The notes beneath the pieces were generated by a model, which was not told where the DNA came from, did no database searches, and saw only the letters and a program-made list of their open reading frames with translations. Made by a program: the position numbers and the translations under genes. A stretch of DNA of 64,000 nt from assembly GCF_026410505.1 (NCBI RefSeq), contig NZ_JAPMIU010000001.1, positions 248,001-312,000 on the forward strand. The letters run 5' to 3'. Shown here in pieces: positions 1-11,740 of the stretch (positions are counted from its first letter, which is position 1; every line of letters starts with the position of its first letter). The DNA comes from Frateuria hangzhouensis. Its GTDB lineage: Bacteria > Pseudomonadota > Gammaproteobacteria > Xanthomonadales > Rhodanobacteraceae.

Positions 1-109
1 TATGCAGGATCAAGGCATGCCCGGCCAGCGGCAGGTACTGCTTGGGACAGTCGCCGCCGACCCGGGTGCCGCGCCCGGCGGCCGGTATCACGCACCACAG
101 CGGGCCCAC
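1..109 (-). CDS. ispD: 2-C-methyl-D-erythritol 4-phosphate cytidylyltransferase, N-terminus only
   Basis: Only the first 36 codons lie in the window; the gene runs off the left edge. IspD transfers CMP from CTP to methylerythritol phosphate in the cytoplasmic non-mevalonate isoprenoid pathway. The visible part contains the nucleotide-binding signature [18 protein letters not shown] (about residues 9-26), typical of IspD N-termini. The start is a GTG one base after the ftsB stop, which implies translational coupling. The ftsB-ispD order is the usual gammaproteobacterial arrangement. The call is firm for the family; nothing can be said about the C-terminal half. Confidence 0.88.
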   Translation of the reverse strand, partial: MGPLWCVIPAAGRGTRVGGDCPKQYLPLAGHALILH

Positions 110-110
110 G

Positions 111-434
111 TCAGTGCCCGCCGCCGTCGCTGGCCGGCGGCGTGCTCGTGCTGCCGGCCGGTCGTTCGACCACCTGGTAGAAGGTCTCCCCCGGTTTGAT
201 CAGGCCCAACTCCGCGCGCGCACGCGCCTCGACCGCCTGCTCGCCATGCTTGAGGTCGCTGACGTCGGCCGCCAGCGCCTGGTTGCGCTGGATCAGCCGC
301 TCGTTGTCCGCGCTCTGTTTCTTCACCGCGGCGCGCAGGGTATGTACTTCATGCATGCCGCCGCTGCCGGTCCACAGCTTGAACTGCAGACCGATCAGGA
401 TCACGAGCAGGACCAGGGCGATCCAACGCAGCAT
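111..434 (-). CDS. ftsB: Cell division protein FtsB
   Basis: This 107-residue protein has one N-terminal membrane segment (about residues 4-20) and then a charged heptad-rich stretch (about 28-75), the layout of FtsB. FtsB forms a periplasmic coiled-coil complex with FtsL and FtsQ that activates septal peptidoglycan synthesis. The Gly/Pro/Ser/Thr-rich tail (last 20 residues) is variable in the family. It lies 21 bp downstream of eno and one base before ispD, as in many gammaproteobacteria, so it is probably cotranscribed with both. Identification rests on size, topology and synteny, since FtsB sequences are poorly conserved. Confidence 0.9.
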   Translation of the reverse strand: MLRWIALVLLVILIGLQFKLWTGSGGMHEVHTLRAAVKKQSADNERLIQRNQALAADVSDLKHGEQAVEARARAELGLIKPGETFYQVVERPAGSTSTPPASDGGGH

Positions 435-455
435 GGGCGGTGCGGCCTGTCAGCG

Positions 456-1763
<1,308 letters not shown>

Positions 1764-1787
1764 TCATCAAGGGTGAAAAGGGTTTCC

Positions 1788-1863
1788 GTAGGAGCCCACT
1801 TGTGGGCGATGCTCTGGGCCTGGTGCACGGATGGAAGAGCATCGCCCACACGTGGGCTCCTAC
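1788..1863. repeat. Paired GTAG-headed palindromic repeat (REP/SMAG-like) between kdsA and eno
   Basis: The element begins GTAGGAGCCCAC and ends GTGGGCTCCTAC, so both outer ends carry GTAG in inverted orientation. Inner arms GGGCGATGCTCT and AGAGCATCGCCC also pair, so the 76 bp can fold as one long hairpin or two small ones. A GTAG head followed by a small stem is the known signature of REP elements mobilised by RAYT transposases and of SMAG elements in Stenotrophomonas. Related copies occur elsewhere in this window. No RAYT gene is present here. Confidence 0.85.
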
Positions 1864-1870
1864 GAAGGTC

Positions 1871-2704
<834 letters not shown>

Positions 2705-2760
2705 GAGTCTTTCCCGTCGATGCCCGCCCGTGAGGCAAGCTGCCAACCCTTCGAGGCGCT

Positions 2761-2830
2761 CCCGCGCATGCGGGAATCCATCGTCAAAGGGCGGCCAAAG
2801 GCAAAATGGATCCCCGCTTCCGCGGGAATG
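2761..2830. repeat. Imperfect inverted repeat between pyrG and kdsA
   Basis: The left arm CCCGCGCATGCGGGAATCCA (2761-2780) is repeated in inverted, slightly diverged form as TGGATCCCCGCTTCCGCGGG (2808-2827). Each arm also holds its own small hairpin (CCCGC/GCGGG). The arrangement differs in sequence from the GTAG-headed family and looks like a second intergenic repeat type. I recall similar GGATCCCCGC/GCGGG sequences in other xanthomonad intergenic spaces, but only one copy is in this window. Confidence 0.65.
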
Positions 2831-2894
2831 GCGCCCCCGAGGCCGCGGCGCGCCACATTATGGAGGACGCGCCGGGCGCGCCGGACGCCACTTT

Positions 2895-4938
<2,044 letters not shown>

Positions 4939-6738
4939 ATGACCACCCCCATTCCCTCCCGCCTGGCCGCCCTGCGCCAGGCCATGCAACGCCACGGTGT
5001 CGCCGCCTGCCTGGTGCCCAGCGCCGATCCGCATCTGTCCGAATACCTGCCCGCCCACTGGGCCGCGCGCGAATGGCTGTCCGGCTTCACCGGCTCGGCC
5101 GGCACGCTGGTGATCACCGCGGACGCGGCCGATCTGTGGACCGACTCGCGCTATTTCGCCCAGGCCGAGCAGCAACTGGCCGGCAGCGGCGCGGCGCTGA
5201 AGAAGCAGAAGATTTCGCACGCTCCCGAGCACCTGCAGTGGCTGCAGCAGCATTTGAACGAAGGCGAGGTGCTGGCGGTGGCCGGCGACAGCCTGTCGCT
5301 CGCCGCGCGCAGGCAGATCGAACGCCTGCTGGGCGAATCCGGCGCCCGCGTGCGCACCGACCTGGACCTGCCGGGCGAAGTCTGGACCGATCGCGCGCGG
5401 CTTCCCACGGCGACGGTCTTCGAACATCCGGCCGGCTACCCGGGCGCCACCCGCACGGAAAAACTGGAGCGCCTGCGCGCGAGCCTGCGCCGCCAGCAGG
5501 CTACGCACCATCTGGTGTCCAGCCTCGACGATATCGCCTGGTTGACCAACCTGCGCGGCAGCGACGTGGAGTGCAACCCGGTGTTCCTCGCCCACCTGCT
5601 GGTCGAGACCGACGGGCCTGCCACCTTGTTCGTCGACCGCAACAAGCTTTCCGACGCGCTGGTCGCCAAGCTCAAGGCCGATCGCATCCACATCGCCGAT
5701 TACGCCACCGTGACCGACGCGCTGGGGGAACTGGGCAAGGACGCGCGCCTGCTGCTCGATCCGGCACGCGTGGTCTGCGCGGTCGCCGACGCCATCGGCA
5801 GCGAGGCCGCCCGTATCGAGGCGGCCAATCCCTCCACCGCCTTCAAGGGCCGCAAGACCGAGTCCGAGCTGGAGCACATCCGCGAGGTGATGCGCCGCGA
5901 CGGCACCGCGCTGGTGCGCGCCTTCCGCCGGCTGGAAGAGCGCCTGGCCGCCGACATGACCCAGACCGAGCTCGACGTCGACGCGCTGCTGCGCGAGGAG
6001 CGCTCGGCGCAGCCGGATTTCATCGGCGAGAGCTTCGCCACCATCGCCGGCTACCAGGCCAACGGCGCCCTGCCGCACTACCGCGCCACGCCCGAGGCGC
6101 ACAGCACGTTGCAGCGCAAGGGCCTGCTGCTGGTCGACTCGGGCGGCCAGTACCTGGGCGGCACCACCGACATCACCCGCGTGCTGGCGCTGGGCGAGAC
6201 CACCGCCGAGCAGCGCCGCGACGCCACGCTGGTGATGAAGGGGCTGATCGCGCTGTCGCGCGCGCGCTTTCCCAAGGGGGCCAGCGGCCCGCAGCTCGAT
6301 GCGCTGGCCCGTGCGCCGCTGTGGGCGAGCGGGCTGGATTACGGCCACGGCACCGGCCACGGTGTGGGTTATTTCCTCAATGTGCACGAGGGTCCGCATG
6401 GGATCCGCCCGCCCGCATCCAACGGCGCGCTGGTGCCGCTGGAGCCGGGCATGATCACCTCGATCGAGCCGGGCCTGTACAAGCCCGCGCGCCACGGCAT
6501 CCGGCATGAGAATCTGGCGGTAGTGGTGCAGGCGGACCAGACCGAGTTCGGCGAGTTCCACGCCTTCGAAACCCTGACGCTGTGCCCGTTCGACCGCCGC
6601 GCGCTGGAGCCGGGCCTGCTCAACCCGGAGGAGCGCGCCTGGCTGGACGACTACCACGCCGGCGTGCGCGGGGCGCTGGCGCCCTTGCTGGAGGATGCGG
6701 ACCTCGCCTGGCTGGAGCGGCATTGCGCGCCACTCTGA
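4939..6738 (+). CDS. Aminopeptidase P family (M24B) Xaa-Pro aminopeptidase, long form
   Basis: This family removes an N-terminal residue that precedes proline, using two metal ions in the cytoplasm. At 599 residues it matches the long XPNPEP1-like form: two creatinase-like N-terminal domains (about 5-130 and 160-300), the M24 pita-bread domain (about 310-530) and a short C-terminal extension containing LEPGLLNPEERAWLDDY. Metal-ligand motifs are visible in order: LLVDSGGQYLGGTTDITR (two Asp), GHGTGHGVGYFLNVHEGP (His), ITSIEPGLY (Glu) and RHENLAVV (Glu). The start ATG overlaps a three-codon ATG-TGA reading frame and has only a weak GGACGG ribosome site. It appears to be a single-gene unit. Confidence 0.93.
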   Translation: MTTPIPSRLAALRQAMQRHGVAACLVPSADPHLSEYLPAHWAAREWLSGFTGSAGTLVITADAADLWTDSRYFAQAEQQLAGSGAALKKQKISHAPEHLQWLQQHLNEGEVLAVAGDSLSLAARRQIERLLGESGARVRTDLDLPGEVWTDRARLPTATVFEHPAGYPGATRTEKLERLRASLRRQQATHHLVSSLDDIAWLTNLRGSDVECNPVFLAHLLVETDGPATLFVDRNKLSDALVAKLKADRIHIADYATVTDALGELGKDARLLLDPARVVCAVADAIGSEAARIEAANPSTAFKGRKTESELEHIREVMRRDGTALVRAFRRLEERLAADMTQTELDVDALLREERSAQPDFIGESFATIAGYQANGALPHYRATPEAHSTLQRKGLLLVDSGGQYLGGTTDITRVLALGETTAEQRRDATLVMKGLIALSRARFPKGASGPQLDALARAPLWASGLDYGHGTGHGVGYFLNVHEGPHGIRPPASNGALVPLEPGMITSIEPGLYKPARHGIRHENLAVVVQADQTEFGEFHAFETLTLCPFDRRALEPGLLNPEERAWLDDYHAGVRGALAPLLEDADLAWLERHCAPL

Positions 6739-6835
6739 CTCCCATCTCCCGAGGGGGAGAGCGGCTTCAATGCTTGACCGCCCCGCCCGCCTCTCGCCAT
6801 CCTGCAACGTTCCCGTTTCCTGACCGACCCCACGC

Positions 6836-8725
6836 ATGAGCAGTCGCTACAACGCCGCCGACATCGAAGTCCTCTCCGGCCTCGACCCCGTCAAACGCCG
6901 CCCGGGCATGTACACCGACACCTCGCGCCCGAACCACCTGGCGCAGGAAGTCATCGACAACTCGGTCGACGAGGCGCTGGCCGGTCACGCGAAGTCGATC
7001 GAGGTGATCCTGCGCAACGACGGCTCGGTGGAAGTGAGCGACGACGGCCGCGGCATGCCAGTGGACATCCATCCCGAGGAAGGCGTGCCGGGCGTCGAGC
7101 TGATCCTTACCCGCCTGCATGCGGGCGGCAAGTTCAACGGCAAGAACTACAACTTCTCCGGCGGCCTGCATGGCGTGGGCGTATCGGTGGTCAACGCGCT
7201 GTCGCAACGCGTCGAGGTGACCATCCGCCGCGACGGCAACGAATACCGCATGGCGTTCGAACACGGCGACCGCGTCAGCGAGCTGGAAGTCATCGGCTCG
7301 GTGCCGAAGCGCAAAACCGGTACCACCGTGCGCTTCTGGGCAGACCCGAAGTACTTCGACTCGCCGAAGATCTCGATTCCCAGGCTCAAGCACCTGCTGC
7401 GCGCCAAGGCCGTGCTCTGCGCGGGGCTCAACGTGAAGCTGCTCGACGAGGCCAGCGGCGAGACCACCGAGTGGTACTACGAGGATGGCTTGCGCGACTA
7501 TCTGCGCGGCGAGCTGGATGGCGCCGAGGCGATCCCCGCCGACCTGTTCGTGCATCATGTCGCGCGCGACACCGAAGGCCTGGACCTCGCCCTCACCTGG
7601 CTGCCCGAGGGCGAACTGGTGCAGGAGAGCTACGTCAACCTGATCCCCACCGCCCAGGGCGGCACCCACGTCAACGGTTTGCGCACAGGCCTGACCAACG
7701 CCATCCGCGAGTTCTGCGACATCCGCAACCTGTTGCCGCGCGGCGTCAAACTGGCGCCGGAAGACGTGTGGGAGCGCCTGGCGTTCGTACTCAGCGCCAA
7801 GTTGCTCGATCCGCAATTCGCCGGCCAGACCAAGGAGCGCCTGTCCTCGCGGCAGGCCGCCGCGCTGGTCGAGGGCGTGGTGCACGATGCCTTCAGCCTG
7901 TGGCTCAACCAGCACGTCGATCTGGGTGAACGCATCGCCCAGCTCGCCATCGAACGCGCCAGCGCGCGCCTGAAAGCCGCCAAGCAGGTGGTGCGCAAGA
8001 AGATCACCCAGGGCCCCGCCCTGCCCGGCAAGCTGGCCGACTGCACCGCCACCGACCTCACCCGCACCGAGTTGTTCCTGGTCGAGGGCGATTCGGCCGG
8101 CGGCAGCGCCAAGCAGGCGCGCGACAAGGATTTCCAGGCGATCCTGCCGCTGCGCGGCAAGATCCTCAACACCTGGGAGGTCGAATCGACCTCGGTGCTA
8201 GCCTCCGAAGAAGTGCACAACCTGGCGGTGGCCATCGGTTGCGATCCGGGCAAGGACGACCTGTCCGGCCTGCGCTACGGCAAGGTCATCATCCTGGCCG
8301 ACGCTGACTCCGACGGCCTGCACATCGCCACCCTGCTCTCGGCGCTGTTCCTGCGGCATTTCCCTTCCCTGGTGCGCGAGGGACACGTATTCGTGGCGAT
8401 GCCGCCGCTGTTCCGCGTGGACGTCGGCAAGCAGGTGTTCTACTGCCTGGACGAGGTCGAAAAGCTGGCGATGCTGCAGAAGATCGAACGCGAGAAGATG
8501 AAGGGCGCCGTCAGCACCACCCGCTTCAAGGGCCTGGGCGAAATGAACCCGGGGCAGCTGCGCGAGTCGACCATCCATCCCGATACCCGCCGCCTGGTCC
8601 AGCTGACCGTCGACGACAGCGAGGGCACGGCGAAGCTGATGGACATGCTGCTGGCCAAGAAGCGTGCCGGCGACCGCAAGAGCTGGCTCGAGGAAAAGGG
8701 CGACCTGGCCACGCTCGAGGTCTGA
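6836..8725 (+). CDS. parE: DNA topoisomerase IV subunit B
   Basis: ParE is the ATPase subunit that, with ParC, decatenates daughter chromosomes. At 629 residues the length is standard. The GHKL ATPase motifs are visible: VIDNSVDEAL with the catalytic Glu near residue 40, SDDGRGMPVDIHPE, and FSGGLHGVGVSVVNALS. The TOPRIM domain follows with LVEGDSAGGSAKQARDKDFQ, LPLRGKILN and ADADSDGLHI. ParE is favoured over GyrB because the protein lacks the extra C-terminal insertion of long GyrB proteins. It starts 97 bp after the aminopeptidase stop; parC is not in the window. Confidence 0.96.
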   Translation: MSSRYNAADIEVLSGLDPVKRRPGMYTDTSRPNHLAQEVIDNSVDEALAGHAKSIEVILRNDGSVEVSDDGRGMPVDIHPEEGVPGVELILTRLHAGGKFNGKNYNFSGGLHGVGVSVVNALSQRVEVTIRRDGNEYRMAFEHGDRVSELEVIGSVPKRKTGTTVRFWADPKYFDSPKISIPRLKHLLRAKAVLCAGLNVKLLDEASGETTEWYYEDGLRDYLRGELDGAEAIPADLFVHHVARDTEGLDLALTWLPEGELVQESYVNLIPTAQGGTHVNGLRTGLTNAIREFCDIRNLLPRGVKLAPEDVWERLAFVLSAKLLDPQFAGQTKERLSSRQAAALVEGVVHDAFSLWLNQHVDLGERIAQLAIERASARLKAAKQVVRKKITQGPALPGKLADCTATDLTRTELFLVEGDSAGGSAKQARDKDFQAILPLRGKILNTWEVESTSVLASEEVHNLAVAIGCDPGKDDLSGLRYGKVIILADADSDGLHIATLLSALFLRHFPSLVREGHVFVAMPPLFRVDVGKQVFYCLDEVEKLAMLQKIEREKMKGAVSTTRFKGLGEMNPGQLRESTIHPDTRRLVQLTVDDSEGTAKLMDMLLAKKRAGDRKSWLEEKGDLATLEV

Positions 8726-8731
8726 TCACTC

Positions 8732-8791
8732 GCAGGAGCGCACCTGTACGCGACCGTGATGCATGGCGGTCGCGCACAGGTGCGCTCCTGC
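8732..8791. repeat. Paired palindromic repeat after parE (GCAG-headed variant)
   Basis: The ends are GCAGGAGCGCACC and GGTGCGCTCCTGC, with inner arms GCGACCG and CGGTCGCGC, giving a 60-bp near-perfect hairpin seven bases after the parE stop. It is the same design as the GTAG-headed elements of this window but with GCAG at both outer ends. It may act as a 3'-end stabiliser or terminator for parE. Confidence 0.8.
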
Positions 8792-8845
8792 AGGCCAGCA
8801 GCCCAACGCGCTAAGGTAGCGGCCTCCAAGACGCCGAGCGCAGCC

Positions 8846-9376
8846 ATGGCCCTGCCCCCGCCCATCAACCTGCAACGCTGGATCGACGAGCACCGCCACC
8901 TGCTCAAGCCGCCGGTGGGCAACAAATGCATCGTCGACGGCGACTTCATCGTGATGATCGTCGGCGGCCCCAATGCGCGTACCGACTACCACTACGACGA
9001 AGGTCCGGAGTTCTTCTACCAGCTCGAGGGCGAGATGGTGCTCAAAGTGCAGGATGAGGGCGTCGCGCGCGACATCCCGATCCGCGCCGGCGAGATGTTC
9101 TACCTGCCAGCGCGCGTGCCGCATTCGCCCCAGCGCCTGCCCGAATCGGTGGGGCTGGTGATCGAACGCCGGCGGCTGTCCGGCGAACAGGACGGCTTGC
9201 TGTGGTTCTGCGAGCGTTGCAACCACAAGCTGTACGAGGAGTACTTCATCCTGCAGAACATCGAACAGGACTTCCCGCCCGTGTTCGACCGCTTCTACCG
9301 CTCGCGCGAGGCACGCACCTGCGATGCCTGCGGGCACGTGAACCCGGCACCGGCACGCTACGAATCGACCCCGTAG
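8846..9376 (+). CDS. nbaC: 3-hydroxyanthranilate 3,4-dioxygenase
   Basis: The enzyme opens the ring of 3-hydroxyanthranilate to give the precursor of quinolinate, so it serves kynurenine-pathway NAD synthesis or tryptophan breakdown. The 176-residue cupin holds Fe(II) ligands in [17 protein letters not shown] (His, Glu) and [20 protein letters not shown] (His). The C-terminus has the rubredoxin-like second iron site of bacterial enzymes: CERC and CDAC. I chose [12 protein letters not shown] as the start because the longer frame from 8756 would translate the palindromic repeat. The stop codon TAG lies inside the next repeat's GTAG head. The other kynurenine genes are not in the window. Confidence 0.95.
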   Translation: MALPPPINLQRWIDEHRHLLKPPVGNKCIVDGDFIVMIVGGPNARTDYHYDEGPEFFYQLEGEMVLKVQDEGVARDIPIRAGEMFYLPARVPHSPQRLPESVGLVIERRRLSGEQDGLLWFCERCNHKLYEEYFILQNIEQDFPPVFDRFYRSREARTCDACGHVNPAPARYESTP

Positions 9377-9438
9377 GGTGGTCTTCAGCCCACCCCTCCG
9401 ATATCCCTCCCGAACAGACGGACCAAAGCCCGTCTACG
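9371..9438. repeat. GTAG-headed repeat between two convergent genes, contributing both stop codons
   Basis: The left end reads CCGTAGGGTGGTCTTCAGCC and the right end GCCCGTCTACGG, so GTAG appears at both outer ends in inverted orientation. The plus-strand dioxygenase stops at the left TAG (9374-9376) and the minus-strand NUDIX gene stops at the right TAG (9436-9434). The middle is more degraded than in the other copies. Confidence 0.7.
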
Positions 9439-9988
9439 GGCGATCGCGCGCCAGCCAGCGCTGCGCCATGCGCCGCAATGACTCGTCGGCACCAGCGTCC
9501 CGCGCGATCTCGCCGATCGACCGCCAGGCCAGCTCCAGGGATTCCTCGCTGACCGCGAACGCCTCGCTGCCAGTCGCGCGCACCACGTAGCGCACGTCGT
9601 AGTGCCAGTGCGCCGGCTCGTCGCCGCGCGCGGGAATCAGGTGGCGGTCCAGATCGAAGATCGCCGGTTCGACGACCAGATCGCAAAGCCCGGATTCCTC
9701 CTCCGCTTCGCGCAACGCCACGCGCGCCAGATCGCTGTCGCCATCAGCATGCCCGCCCAGTTGCAACCAGCGTGCAAGCTTGCGGTGATGGGTCAACAGT
9801 ACGCGCTCGCCATCGCCGCTCACCAGCCAAGCCGAGCCGGTGAAATGGCCGGGCGCGTGGCTGCGCTCGAACGCTTCCGGCGCACTGGCGAGGAACTCCA
9901 GAAACAGGCCGGCGGAAGGGTCCTTCGGACGGGCCCGCGCGTGCTGCCGCAAGGCCTCGTCGAGGTCGTGGAATGGAGCTGGTGTCAT
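9434..9988 (-). CDS. NUDIX hydrolase
   Basis: NUDIX enzymes cleave nucleoside diphosphates linked to another moiety. The 184-residue protein has a recognisable NUDIX box spanning GGHADGDSDLARVALREAEE followed by ESGL; the core REAEEES with metal-binding glutamates is intact, but the canonical Glu before the seven-residue spacer is Ser. The GGHADG form is common in a subgroup of unknown substrate. I prefer the ATG at 9988 (MTPAPFHDLDEAL); a TTG seven codons upstream would also be possible, and neither has a clear ribosome site. It is convergent with the dioxygenase gene. The substrate cannot be told from sequence. Confidence 0.88.
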   Translation of the reverse strand: MTPAPFHDLDEALRQHARARPKDPSAGLFLEFLASAPEAFERSHAPGHFTGSAWLVSGDGERVLLTHHRKLARWLQLGGHADGDSDLARVALREAEEESGLCDLVVEPAIFDLDRHLIPARGDEPAHWHYDVRYVVRATGSEAFAVSEESLELAWRSIGEIARDAGADESLRRMAQRWLARDRP

Positions 9989-10159
9989 TGTCCGTGGGGG
10001 GATCGGCAAACGGGCATTCTAGCGACGGCCACGCGTGCCTTGTGGCGCTTGTACCCCTAGTCACGCTCGGCTAAGGTTGCCCGTCACATCGGCTCGACGG
10101 GTTGGTAACGTCAAGGGTCGGGAGCAAGCAGTCCGTCTGTTCTACGGGGAACCCATTAC

Positions 10160-11671
10160 ATGCTCTTCAAGCGCGTCAAGCCGCTCGACCAGATTCTTGC
10201 CACCGCCGAAAAGAAAAGCCTGGTTCGCCAGCTCGGACCGGTCCAGCTCACCCTGATGGGCGTGGGCGCCATCATCGGCACCGGCATCTTCGTGCTGACC
10301 GCCGAGGCCGGCCAGAAAGCCGGGCCGGGCATGATGATTGCGTTCGTGATCGCCGCGGTGGTTTGCGGGCTGGCTGCGCTGGCCTACGCCGAACTCGCTT
10401 CGATGGTGCCCGTATCCGGTTCGGCCTATACCTACACCTACGGCGTGCTCGGCGAGGGGCTGGCATGGGTCGTCGGCTGGGCGCTGGTGCTCGAGTACGC
10501 GATCGCCGCGGGTACCGTCGCGGTCGGCTGGTCGGGCTACATGAACGGTTTGCTCCTGCATACCAATCTGTTCGGACTGGTTTCGCCCGGCGCCCTGGCC
10601 CTGCCGGAGGCGCTGCGCAGTGGCCCGTATGCCGGCGGCAGCTTCAACCTGCTGGCCTTCCTGATTTCGCTGGTGATCACCTGGCTGCTGGTGATGGGCA
10701 CGTCCAAGTCGGCCAAGGTCAACGCCGTGCTGGTCGCGATCAAGATCATGGCGTTGACTGCATTCATCATCATCGCCGTGCCGGCGGTGCAGGACGCCAA
10801 TTTCGAGCCGTTCCTGCCCAATGGCTGGGGCAGCCCGCTCGGCGGCATCGGCGTACTGGGCGCGGCCGCTTCGATCTTCTTCGCCTACGTCGGCTTCGAT
10901 GCTGTTTCCACCGCGGCCGAGGAAACCAAGAATCCCAATCGCAACATTCCGATCGGCCTTATCGGTTCGCTGGCGATCTGCACCATCTTCTACCTGCTGG
11001 TGGGCTACGGTGCCGTCGGTTCGGTCGGCTCGCAGCCGATGCTCGGTCCCGACGGCCTGGCGCTGCATCCAGGCACGCCGGAGATGGCCGCCGCCTGCCA
11101 GGCCACCGACGCACTGGTCTGCAGCAAGGAGCCGCTGGCCCACGTGATGCGCCTGCTGGGCTTCAACAAGCTCGGCAACCTGATCGGCCTGGCCGCGGTG
11201 CTGGCGCTGCCGTCGGTGATTCTGGTGATGATCTACGGCCAGACCCGCATCTTCTTCACGATGTCGCGCGACGGCCTGCTGCCGCCGAGCCTGTCCAAGC
11301 TGCACCCGCGCTACCACACGCCGCACGTGCTGACCATCATCACCGGCATCGCCGTGTCGCTGTTCGCCGCCACCTTCCCGGTCGGCGTGCTGGCCGACAT
11401 CACCAATTCCGGCACGCTGTTCGCCTTCATGATGGTGTCGGTGGGCGTGATGGTGCTGCGCGTGCGCCAGCCCGAGCGTCCGCGCCCGTTCCGTACGCCG
11501 TTCGTGTGGTTCATCTGCCCGTTGGCGGTACTCGGCTGCCTGCTGCTGTTCTTCAACCTGGGCCTGTACACGCTGCTGCTGTTCTTCAGCTGGGCGATCG
11601 TTGGTCTGGTGGTGTACTACCTTTACGGCTATCGCAAGAGCTACCTGGCCAACGGCAACGAGCCGGGCTGA
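10160..11671 (+). CDS. APC-family amino acid permease (CAT-like), first of two
   Basis: This 503-residue inner-membrane transporter has about 12 hydrophobic segments. The APC signature is in the first segment (GVGAIIGTGIFVLTAEAG, about residues 34-51), followed by YAELASMVPVSGSAYTYTY and the conserved FFAYVGFDAVSTAAEETKNP in the middle. The latter is typical of the cationic amino acid transporter-like (CAT) branch. The likely role is amino acid uptake by proton symport; specificity is unknown. A GGGGA ribosome site precedes the ATG. A strong rho-independent terminator follows, so it may be transcribed separately from its paralogue downstream. Confidence 0.92.
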   Translation: MLFKRVKPLDQILATAEKKSLVRQLGPVQLTLMGVGAIIGTGIFVLTAEAGQKAGPGMMIAFVIAAVVCGLAALAYAELASMVPVSGSAYTYTYGVLGEGLAWVVGWALVLEYAIAAGTVAVGWSGYMNGLLLHTNLFGLVSPGALALPEALRSGPYAGGSFNLLAFLISLVITWLLVMGTSKSAKVNAVLVAIKIMALTAFIIIAVPAVQDANFEPFLPNGWGSPLGGIGVLGAAASIFFAYVGFDAVSTAAEETKNPNRNIPIGLIGSLAICTIFYLLVGYGAVGSVGSQPMLGPDGLALHPGTPEMAAACQATDALVCSKEPLAHVMRLLGFNKLGNLIGLAAVLALPSVILVMIYGQTRIFFTMSRDGLLPPSLSKLHPRYHTPHVLTIITGIAVSLFAATFPVGVLADITNSGTLFAFMMVSVGVMVLRVRQPERPRPFRTPFVWFICPLAVLGCLLLFFNLGLYTLLLFFSWAIVGLVVYYLYGYRKSYLANGNEPG

Positions 11672-11703
11672 AGTTTGCGTCGTTACGTCCAATGAAAACC
11701 CAG

Positions 11704-11730
11704 CCGGCACGGTGAAAACCGTGCCGGTTT
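11704..11730 (+). terminator. Rho-independent terminator between the two permease genes
   Basis: A perfect 10-bp stem CCGGCACGGT / ACCGTGCCGG with a GAAA tetraloop is followed by TTTCATTT. It lies 32 bp after the first permease stop and only about 10 bp before the second permease ATG, so it overlaps the place where the second gene's ribosome site should be. Confidence 0.85.
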
Positions 11731-11740
11731 CATTTCCGGA

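Noticed and set aside
8756-8845. N-terminal extension of the 3-hydroxyanthranilate dioxygenase from the upstream ATG
   Set aside because: It would translate the second arm of a palindromic repeat, and the family starts at [12 protein letters not shown].
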